64,000 bases of DNA from Thalassobaculum litoreum DSM 18839 (GTDB taxonomy: Bacteria > Pseudomonadota > Alphaproteobacteria > Thalassobaculales > Thalassobaculaceae). Under the pieces are notes generated by a model that worked only from the letters and a program-made list of their open reading frames with translations, made no database searches and was not told where the DNA came from. Of this stretch, positions 1 to 6,554 are shown in pieces (the stretch's first letter is position 1; the number at the start of each line of letters is the position of its first letter). A program made the position numbers and the translations under genes. Location of the stretch: contig NZ_FNBW01000005.1 of assembly GCF_900102465.1 (NCBI RefSeq), positions 124,001-188,000 on the forward strand, written 5' to 3'.

Positions 1-1
1 C

Positions 2-208
2 CAGGGGGAAGTGGTGGACCAGGATCTGGTCGCCGCGCTGCAGTGGCTGATTCTCGCCGACCGGGCGGGCCTCGATCAGGGGGACTCGATGTCCGCGGCG
101 GTCCGCCAGTTGCTGGGCCCGACCGAGATCGCGGACGCCGAATCCCGGGCCGATCGGTGGCAGACGGCCCATGGGGACCGCAATCGGGATACCGGCCTGC
201 CGCAGTGA
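2..208 (+). CDS. Sel1-repeat-like protein, C-terminal fragment (5' end outside window)
   Basis: The frame is open from the window edge to a TGA stop at 206-208. The readable tail has the pattern usual at the end of alphaproteobacterial Sel1/TPR-like proteins: an ALQWLILADRAG helix, then a 'LGPTEIADAES' stretch and a WQT ending. Such proteins are helical repeat scaffolds, often periplasmic or envelope-linked. Only about 68 residues are visible, so the number of repeats and any signal peptide cannot be judged. An internal GTG at 11 is probably not the true start because the frame continues upstream. The family call rests on the end pattern alone and is tentative. Confidence 0.5.
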   Translation, partial: QGEVVDQDLVAALQWLILADRAGLDQGDSMSAAVRQLLGPTEIADAESRADRWQTAHGDRNRDTGLPQ

Positions 209-242
209 CAGCGCGCTTGCCGGGCGTGCCCGTCGCGGCGGC

Positions 243-284
243 CGATTGATCTATTTGTTTCAATTTGATCCGACGGTGCTCTAG
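243..284. repeat. Possible degraded end of a dispersed palindromic element
   Basis: The last 24 bases (261-284, CAATTTGATC to GCTCTAG) align without gaps to 45201-45224, the right end of the 141-bp element, with about 17 of 24 identical. Both end in GCTCTAG. No matching left half is seen here, so this would be a remnant. It lies in the 137-bp gap before the prenyltransferase operon. Confidence 0.4.
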
Positions 285-345
285 AACGTCGACGTAGCCA
301 GCGCCGACACTTGGGGGCGGACCGGTCTGCCGGGCCGCGAAGGGG

Positions 346-1770
346 ATGAAGCCGCCGATCTGCGTCGATCTCGATGGCACCTTGTTGCGCACGGACCTGC
401 TGTACGAGTCGCTTCTCGTCGCCCTGCGCCGGCGGCCTTGGATCCTCTTTCTCCTGCCGTTCTGGGTGCTCGCGGGCCGCTCCGTCCTGAAACGCCGCCT
501 GGCGCTGATCGCCACCGAGCCGCTGGAGGTCGAGACCTTGCCGGCGACCGAGGATCTGGTGGCCTATCTGCGCGCGGAAAAGGCGGCCGGGCGGCGGATC
601 GAACTGGTCTCCGCCTCCGATCAGCTTCTGGTCGCCAAGGTGGCGGCACGGTTCGGCGATCTGTTCGACCATGTCGAGGGCAGCAACGGCACCGTCAACC
701 TGAAGGGCGCGGCCAAGGCGTCGGCGCTCGCTGCCCGGCATCCCGAAGGCTTCGTCTATGCCGGCGACAGCACCGTGGATTCCGACGTCTGGAAGGTGGC
801 GAGCGCTGCGGTGCCGGTGAATGCGGCCCTGGCCCGTCGTGCCTCGATCGAGCGCGTGACGCCGGTGGAGGCGGCCTTCGGCAAGCCCCTGAACACCTTC
901 AGGGCCCTGCGCTCGGGCATGCGCCTGCACCAATGGGCCAAGAACGTCCTGATCTTCCTGCCGCTGCTGCTGACCAGCACCTATACGCAGCCCGCGATCG
1001 TGCTGGCGGCCCTGGCGGCGTTCTTCGGCTTCTCCCTGGCTGCGAGCGGGACGTACCTGCTGAACGACCTGCTGGATCTGGCCGCCGACCGCAGTCATCC
1101 TCGCAAGAGCCGTCGGGCGTTGGCCTCGGGGCGGCTGCCGCTGGTGGTCGGCATGGCCGCGGCACCCGCGCTGATCCTCATCGGCCTGGTTCTGGCGGGC
1201 CTGGCCGGGTGGGGCGTACTCGCCATCCTCGTGGCCTATCTGGTGCTGACCCTGTCCTATTCTTTCGGCGTGAAGTCCATGGCGGTGGTGGATGTGGTGG
1301 TGCTCGGCGCCCTGTTCACCCTGCGCCTCTATGCGGGACACACGCTGGTGGATGACGGCACGCCGGTCTGGCTGCTCGGCTTCTCCATGTTCCTGTTCAC
1401 CAGTCTCGCTCTGGTGAAGCGGCTGGTGGAGGTGCGCGGTCTCGAGGCGCGCGGCCTGGCGGAGATTCCGGGGCGGGGATACCGCGCGGGGGACAGCGGG
1501 TTCATCGAGATGTTCGGCATCACCTCGAGCGTCGCCTCGGTGCTGATCTTCATGATCTATCTGGCGATCGAGCCGGCCCATGCGGTGCGGCTGGAAAATC
1601 CGGGATGGCTTTGGGTGGTGCCGGCGGCGATCGGCTTCTGGCTGCCGCGGGTCTGGCTGCTGGCCCGCCGCGGCGAGGTGCACGACGATCCGGTTGTCTT
1701 CGCCCTGAAGGATCCGCCGAGCCTGCTGCTCGGGGTGATCGCGCTGCTCGCCATTCTGGGGGCGGCATGA
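346..1770 (+). CDS. HAD phosphatase-UbiA prenyltransferase fusion (decaprenyl-phosphate phosphoribosyltransferase-like)
   Basis: This 474-residue protein has two parts. Residues 1-180 are a HAD hydrolase: nucleophile motif D8-L-D10-GTL, a small-residue motif II near S89-S92, K120, and acidic motif IV around D141-D147. Residues 190-474 are a multi-helix UbiA prenyltransferase with the metal/diphosphate motif N240-D241...D244...D248 followed by RSHPRKS. A second motif segment near 305-330 (YSFGVK...RLYAG) resembles mycobacterial Rv3806c, which joins phosphoribosyl pyrophosphate to decaprenyl phosphate. The HAD part could remove the 5-phosphate from the product, which a separate PAP2-type enzyme is thought to do in mycobacteria. 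It is first in an operon and overlaps the next gene by ATGA. Substrate identity is inferred. Confidence 0.85.
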   Translation: MKPPICVDLDGTLLRTDLLYESLLVALRRRPWILFLLPFWVLAGRSVLKRRLALIATEPLEVETLPATEDLVAYLRAEKAAGRRIELVSASDQLLVAKVAARFGDLFDHVEGSNGTVNLKGAAKASALAARHPEGFVYAGDSTVDSDVWKVASAAVPVNAALARRASIERVTPVEAAFGKPLNTFRALRSGMRLHQWAKNVLIFLPLLLTSTYTQPAIVLAALAAFFGFSLAASGTYLLNDLLDLAADRSHPRKSRRALASGRLPLVVGMAAAPALILIGLVLAGLAGWGVLAILVAYLVLTLSYSFGVKSMAVVDVVVLGALFTLRLYAGHTLVDDGTPVWLLGFSMFLFTSLALVKRLVEVRGLEARGLAEIPGRGYRAGDSGFIEMFGITSSVASVLIFMIYLAIEPAHAVRLENPGWLWVVPAAIGFWLPRVWLLARRGEVHDDPVVFALKDPPSLLLGVIALLAILGAA

Positions 1771-3095
1771 GCGTGCGCGACGACTCTGGGGTTCTGGCGT
1801 GGGGGCGGGTGCATCGCGGCCGCCACCAGGTGGCCGAGCCGGCGACGCGGGGCGAGGTCGGGGCAGCCGTGCGCGAGACGGCGGCGGCCGGGGGCACCAC
1901 CCTGGGTCATGGCCTGGGCCGGTCCTATGGCGACAGCGGTCTGAACCTCGGCGGCGGGCTGGTGCGCACGACCGGGCTCGACCGGCTGATCGCCTTCGAC
2001 CGGGAGACCGGCCTGCTGCGCGCCGATGCCGGCGTGTCGCTGGACGCGGTGCTGCGGGTGGCGGTGCCGACCGGCTGGTTCGTGCCGGTGACGCCCGGGA
2101 CCAAGTTCGTCACCCTCGGCGGCGCCGTCGCCAACGACGTCCACGGCAAGAACCATCACCTGGCCGGCAGCTTCGGCTGCCATGTCTCCCGTTTCGGTCT
2201 GTGGCGCAGCGACCGGGGCGAGATCCAATGCTCGGTTGAGGATAATGCCGACCTGTTCGCGCTGACCATTGGCGGTCTCGGCCTGACCGGCGTGATCACC
2301 TGGGTCGAACTGCGGCTGGAGCGGATCGCCTCGGCGATGCTGGATGTCGAGAACCTGCCCTTCGACGATCTCGATGGCTTCTTCTCCCTGGCGGAGCGTT
2401 CGGAGAGCTGGCCGTTCACCGTCGCCTGGGTCGACACCCTGGCGCGCGGCGCGGGGCTGGGGCGCGGCATCTTCTCGCGCGGGCGCTGGGCGCAGACCGG
2501 CGGTCTGGAGCCGCACCGTCCGGGCGGGCCCCGCCTGCCGGTGACGCCCCCGGGCGGGTTGCTGAACAGCGTGACGGTCGGCGCCTTCAACCGGCTTTAC
2601 CGGGCGCGGCCCGGCGCGCGATTCCATGGCCGCCAGCATTACGATCCGTTCTTCTATCCGCTGGATCGGCTGCGCGACTGGAACCGGATGTACGGCCCGC
2701 GCGGCTTCTACCAGTGGCAATGCGCGGTGCCGGTGGCGACCATGCGCGAGGCGACGCGCACGTTGCTGGACACGGTGGCGGCCAGCGGCGACGCCTCGTT
2801 TCTGGCGGTTCTGAAGACCTTCGGCGACGTGCCGTCGCCGGGCGTGCTGTCCTTCCCGATGCCCGGCGCGACCCTGGCGCTCGACTTCGCCAACCGGGGC
2901 CAGGACACGCTGTCGCTGCTGGCCCGGCTCGACCGGGTTGTGGCCGAGGCGGGCGGGCGTCTATACCCGGCCAAGGACGGACGCCTGCCGCAGGCGATGT
3001 TCCGGGCGGGCTTCCCGCGCTGGACGGAGCTCGAGGCCGCGCGCGATCCGCTCCTGATGTCGAGTTTCTGGCGCCGCATGACCGAGGAGGCCTGA
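1767..3095 (+). CDS. DprE1-like FAD-dependent decaprenylphosphoryl-ribose oxidase
   Basis: This is a 442-residue VAO/PCMH-fold flavoprotein. The FAD-binding segment GHGLGRSYGDSGLN lies at 47-60, the second FAD segment VTPGTKFVTLGGA at 108-120, and the DprE1 signature HGKNHH at 126-131. Near the end, YPAKDGR (400-406) places K403 at the position of the substrate-contacting lysine of mycobacterial DprE1. DprE1 oxidises the 2'-OH of decaprenylphosphoryl-ribose, and DprE2, encoded next, reduces the keto product to the arabinose form. The start is the ATG at 1767, which overlaps the upstream stop as ATGA; the longer frame from 1605 would run inside the upstream gene. A371 aligns with the Cys targeted by benzothiazinones in Mycobacterium. 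Confidence 0.85.
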   Translation: MSVRDDSGVLAWGRVHRGRHQVAEPATRGEVGAAVRETAAAGGTTLGHGLGRSYGDSGLNLGGGLVRTTGLDRLIAFDRETGLLRADAGVSLDAVLRVAVPTGWFVPVTPGTKFVTLGGAVANDVHGKNHHLAGSFGCHVSRFGLWRSDRGEIQCSVEDNADLFALTIGGLGLTGVITWVELRLERIASAMLDVENLPFDDLDGFFSLAERSESWPFTVAWVDTLARGAGLGRGIFSRGRWAQTGGLEPHRPGGPRLPVTPPGGLLNSVTVGAFNRLYRARPGARFHGRQHYDPFFYPLDRLRDWNRMYGPRGFYQWQCAVPVATMREATRTLLDTVAASGDASFLAVLKTFGDVPSPGVLSFPMPGATLALDFANRGQDTLSLLARLDRVVAEAGGRLYPAKDGRLPQAMFRAGFPRWTELEAARDPLLMSSFWRRMTEEA

Positions 3096-3101
3096 TCCGC
3101 A

Positions 3102-3854
3102 ATGGCCACGAAACGCCGTATCCTGGTCCTGGGGGCCACCTCCGCCATCGCCGAGCGCTGGTGCCGCCTGCGCGCCGCCGCCGGCGACACGCTGCTGCTG
3201 GTGGCGCGCGACGGCGAGAAGCTCACCGCCATCGCCGACGACCTGAAGGCGCGGGGCGCCGGCGAGGTTCACACCGCGACCGAGGATCTGGCGGACACCG
3301 ACGGTGCCGACGGTCGCTTCTCCGGCTGGGTCCAGACACTGGGCGGGGTCGATATCGTGTTCCTGGCCTATGGCATCCTCGGTGACCAGGCGGAGGCGCA
3401 GCGCGATACCGACGCGCTGCTCCGCGGCGTGCAGGCCAACTTCACCAGTGCGATTGTCTGGTGCGAACTCGCCGCACGGGCCTTCGATCTGGCGGGGGCG
3501 GGCACGCTGGTCGGTATCTCCTCCGTCGCGGGCGACCGCGGACGGCGCACCAACTACGCCTATGGTGCGGCCAAAGCCGGGCTGTCGACCTATCTGGAGG
3601 GCATGGCCCATCGCTTCGCCGGAACGGAGATCACCGTGGTCTGCGTGAAGCCGGGCTTCGTCGCCACGCCGATGACGGCCCATATCGACGGCCGCGACGG
3701 CCCACTCTGGGCCACACCGGAACAGGTGGCCGAGGACATCGAGAAGGCGGTGGAGAAGAAGAAGCCGGAAATCTACACCCGCTGGTTCTGGCGCTTCGTG
3801 ATGCTGATCATCCGCCATCTGCCGCGCCCCATCTTCAACAAGATGAAGATCTGA
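3102..3854 (+). CDS. DprE2-like short-chain dehydrogenase
   Basis: This is a 250-residue classical-type SDR. A nucleotide-binding motif GATSAIA lies at 11-17, catalytic serines at S140-S141 and the Y154-x3-K158 pair in YGAAK. It starts 6 bp after the DprE1-like gene, the same order as dprE1-dprE2 in Mycobacterium, where DprE2 reduces decaprenylphosphoryl-2-keto-ribose to decaprenylphosphoryl-arabinose. The C-terminus carries a short basic, hydrophobic stretch (RFVMLIIRHLPRP), which would suit membrane association near a lipid substrate. The SDR family is certain; the specific reaction rests on gene order and the adjacent DprE1 homologue. Confidence 0.82.
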   Translation: MATKRRILVLGATSAIAERWCRLRAAAGDTLLLVARDGEKLTAIADDLKARGAGEVHTATEDLADTDGADGRFSGWVQTLGGVDIVFLAYGILGDQAEAQRDTDALLRGVQANFTSAIVWCELAARAFDLAGAGTLVGISSVAGDRGRRTNYAYGAAKAGLSTYLEGMAHRFAGTEITVVCVKPGFVATPMTAHIDGRDGPLWATPEQVAEDIEKAVEKKKPEIYTRWFWRFVMLIIRHLPRPIFNKMKI

Positions 3855-3858
3855 TCCC

Positions 3859-4788
3859 ATGGCGCGTATCGTCATCACCGGCGCCGCCGGTCTGGTCGGC
3901 CAGAATCTCATCGCCGGGATCGCTGATCGCGGCGACCTGCAGATCGTCGCCATCGACAAGCATCCGTCCAACACGGCGGTGCTGGCGCGGCTGCATCCCG
4001 GCATCGAGGTGATCGCGGCGGATCTCGCCCAGCCCGGCGTCTGGACCGGCGCGTTCAAGGGCGCCGATGCGGTCATCCAGCTTCATGCCCAGATCGGCGG
4101 GCTCGACGCCGAGGAGTTCGAGGCCAACAACGTGCGCGCCACCCGACTGGTGCTCGACGCGATGAAGGCCGAGAGCGTGCCGTATCTCGTGCACGTCTCC
4201 TCCTCGGTGGTGAATTCCAAGGCCGTCGATTTCTACACAGAGAGCAAGAAGGCCCAGGAAAAGCTGGTGGTGGAGAGCGGCATCGCCCATGCCACCCTGC
4301 GCCCGACGCTGATGTACGGCTGGTTCGACCGCAAGCATCTGGGCTGGCTCGCCCGCTTCATGAAGAAGGCGCCGGTCTTCCCGATCCCGGGCAGCGGCCG
4401 CTATATGCGCCAGCCGCTCTATGGCGGCGACTTCTCCGACATCGTCCTGGCCTGCCTGGACGGGCGGCGCGAGGGCGCCTGGAACATCTCCGGCCAGGAG
4501 AAGATCGACTATGTCGACCTGATCAAGGCGGTGCGCAAGGCGAGCGGGGCGAAGACGCCGATCGTCCATATCCCCTACAGCCTGTTCTGGATGCTGTTGC
4601 GGGTCTATGCGGTGTTCGACCGGGATCCGCCCTTCACCACCAAGCAATTGGAAGCGCTGGTGACGCCGGACAGCTTCGAGGTGATCGACTGGCCGTCGAT
4701 CTTCGGCGTGCGCGCCACCCCGCTGGACGAGGCGCTCGCCATCACCTTCAACGACCCGAAATACTCGGGCGTCGTTCTGGATTTCTGA
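3859..4788 (+). CDS. NAD(P)-dependent epimerase/dehydratase (extended SDR)
   Basis: This is a 309-residue extended SDR with a TGAAGLVG Rossmann motif at 7-14, a VSSS active-site serine run at 113-116 and the catalytic pair Y126-x3-K130 (YTESK). Members of this family epimerise or dehydrate nucleotide sugars in the cytoplasm. It lies 4 bp after the DprE2-like gene and before a flavoprotein, so it probably acts on a sugar precursor of the same glycan. It is not part of the mycobacterial arabinose core set. I cannot assign a nucleotide-sugar substrate from sequence alone. Confidence 0.8.
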   Translation: MARIVITGAAGLVGQNLIAGIADRGDLQIVAIDKHPSNTAVLARLHPGIEVIAADLAQPGVWTGAFKGADAVIQLHAQIGGLDAEEFEANNVRATRLVLDAMKAESVPYLVHVSSSVVNSKAVDFYTESKKAQEKLVVESGIAHATLRPTLMYGWFDRKHLGWLARFMKKAPVFPIPGSGRYMRQPLYGGDFSDIVLACLDGRREGAWNISGQEKIDYVDLIKAVRKASGAKTPIVHIPYSLFWMLLRVYAVFDRDPPFTTKQLEALVTPDSFEVIDWPSIFGVRATPLDEALAITFNDPKYSGVVLDF

Positions 4789-4798
4789 GGAGGCCGCG

Positions 4799-6094
4799 AT
4801 GGCCAAGGTCGCGATCATCGGCGCCGGCGCGATGGGCCTCGCCGCCGCCTATCACGCGCTGGAGGCGGGGCACGAGGTGACCGTCTACGAGGCGGATTCC
4901 GTGGCCGGCGGCATGGCGGCGCATCTCGACCTCGACGGCCTGTCGATCGAGCGGTTCTACCACTTCGTCTGCAAGGCGGATAAGCCGACCTTCAAGCTGT
5001 TGGAGCGGCTGGGCATCGGCGACAAGATGCGCTGGACCGGCACCTCCATGGGCTATTTCGTCGACGGCAAAATGTATCGCTGGGGCGATCCGATCGCGCT
5101 GCTGACCTTCCCGAAGATCGATTGGATCTCCAAGTTCCGCTACGGCCTGCAGATGTTCCTGTCGACCAAGCGCAGCGACTGGTCCGACCTAGAGACCGTC
5201 TCCGCCAAGGACTGGATCGAGAAGGGATCGGGCAAGCGGGCCTATGACGTGCTGTGGCGCCGGCTGTTCGACCTGAAGTTCTTCGAATATGCCGACAACG
5301 TCTCGGCCGCCTGGATCTGGACCCGGATCAAGCGGGTCGGCACCTCGCGGCGGTCGCTGATGCAGGAGGAGCTCGGCTATATCGAGGGCGGGTCGGAGAC
5401 CCTGGTCACCGCGCTGGTGCAGGCCATCGAGACGCGCGGCGGGGTGATCAAGCTCGCCACCCCGGCCCGCGAGGTGGTGGTCGAGGACGGCAAGGTGACG
5501 GGTGTGCGCACCGATGCGGGCGTGGAGCCGGCCGAGGCGGCGATCTCGACCATGCCGACGCCCTTTGTCTCCTCCCTGGTGCCGTCGCTGCCGGCCGACT
5601 GGAAGGCGAAGTACGACGCCATCGTGAACATTGGGGTGGTCTGTGTGTTGCTGCGGCTGAAGAAGTCGGTGACCGAACATTTCTGGGTCAACATCAACGA
5701 CAAGGACGTGGAGATCCCCGGTATCATCCAGTTCTCCAACCTCCGGCCGGTCGAGGACACGGTGGTCTATGTGCCGTTCTACATGCCGACGACCCACCCG
5801 AAATTCGGCCGCGACGACCAGGCCTTCATCGACGAGAGCATGGCCTGCCTGAAGCACCTGAACCCGGACATCGCCGACGGCGACCTGAAGGCCTGGACCG
5901 TCGGCCGCCTGCGCTACGCCCAGCCGGTCTGCGAGCCGGGCTTCCTCGCCAAGATCCCGCCGATCCAGACGCCGATCCGCGGCCTGCAGATCGCCGACAC
6001 CTCGTTCTACTACCCCGAGGACCGAGGCATCAGCGAGAGCGCGCGGGTCGCCGAGGAGATGGCGGCGGCGATCCCCGCGTCGATCGCCGGCTAG
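4799..6094 (+). CDS. NAD/FAD-binding amine-oxidase-fold oxidoreductase
   Basis: This 431-residue flavoprotein opens with the FAD dinucleotide motif G8-A-G10-A-M-G13 followed by the acidic strand end VYEAD. Its overall plan (short Rossmann, RFYH substrate segment, a late 'IADTSFYYPEDRGISES' flavin contact) fits the amine oxidase/protoporphyrinogen oxidase/UDP-galactopyranose mutase-like group often found in polysaccharide clusters. A strong AGGAGG-type ribosome site sits just upstream. Its position between the epimerase and GtrA suggests a role in furanose formation, desaturation or another redox change of the sugar or carrier. The reaction is unknown. Confidence 0.75.
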   Translation: MAKVAIIGAGAMGLAAAYHALEAGHEVTVYEADSVAGGMAAHLDLDGLSIERFYHFVCKADKPTFKLLERLGIGDKMRWTGTSMGYFVDGKMYRWGDPIALLTFPKIDWISKFRYGLQMFLSTKRSDWSDLETVSAKDWIEKGSGKRAYDVLWRRLFDLKFFEYADNVSAAWIWTRIKRVGTSRRSLMQEELGYIEGGSETLVTALVQAIETRGGVIKLATPAREVVVEDGKVTGVRTDAGVEPAEAAISTMPTPFVSSLVPSLPADWKAKYDAIVNIGVVCVLLRLKKSVTEHFWVNINDKDVEIPGIIQFSNLRPVEDTVVYVPFYMPTTHPKFGRDDQAFIDESMACLKHLNPDIADGDLKAWTVGRLRYAQPVCEPGFLAKIPPIQTPIRGLQIADTSFYYPEDRGISESARVAEEMAAAIPASIAG

Positions 6095-6104
6095 GGGAGG
6101 GGAC

Positions 6105-6554
6105 GTGGCGCGTGCCCTGGTCATCGGCGAGTTCGGACGGTTCCTGATCACCGGCGGCATCGCAGCCGGTGCCAATGTGCTGTCGCGCTGGCTGTTCAAT
6201 CTCGTCATGCCGTTCGAGGCGGCCGTGGCGGTCGCCTATCTCGTCGGCATGACCACGGCCTATGTGCTCGCCAAGCTGTTCGTGTTCGAGACGTCGGGGC
6301 GCACGGCGCGTGACGAGTTCTTCCGCTTCGCCATCGTCAACGTGGTGGCGCTGGCCCAGGTCTGGCTGGTGAGCGTGGGCCTGGCCCGCTACCTGTTCCC
6401 GGCGCTCGGCTTCACCTGGTATGCGGACGACGTGGCCCATCTGATCGGCGTGGTGATCCCGGCGGTGACCAGCTATCTCGGCCATCGCCACTTCTCCTTC
6501 GCCGCCCGCCGCGCTTCCGTCGAGGACGTCGGATCGGAGCGCGACGGGATATGA
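6105..6554 (+). CDS. GtrA family membrane protein (candidate lipid-linked sugar flippase or partner)
   Basis: This 149-residue protein has four predicted hydrophobic helices (about 10-30, 37-56, 71-93 and 105-125) and the GtrA/DPMS_TMD pattern, including a late 'SYLGHRHFSF' ending typical of the family (K/H-x-W/F-x-F). GtrA proteins are linked to movement of polyprenyl-phosphate sugars across the inner membrane. Mycobacterial Rv3789, adjacent to dprE1, is of this family. The start is the GTG at 6105 behind GGGGAGGGG. It overlaps the next gene by ATGA, indicating translational coupling. Confidence 0.85.
   Translation: MARALVIGEFGRFLITGGIAAGANVLSRWLFNLVMPFEAAVAVAYLVGMTTAYVLAKLFVFETSGRTARDEFFRFAIVNVVALAQVWLVSVGLARYLFPALGFTWYADDVAHLIGVVIPAVTSYLGHRHFSFAARRASVEDVGSERDGI

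Noticed and set aside
76-1683. Long minus-strand reading frame (535 residues) opposite the UbiA gene
   Set aside because: It lies on the opposite strand of a gene with clear HAD and UbiA motifs. The product is rich in Arg, Gln and His, as is usual for antisense frames in GC-rich DNA.
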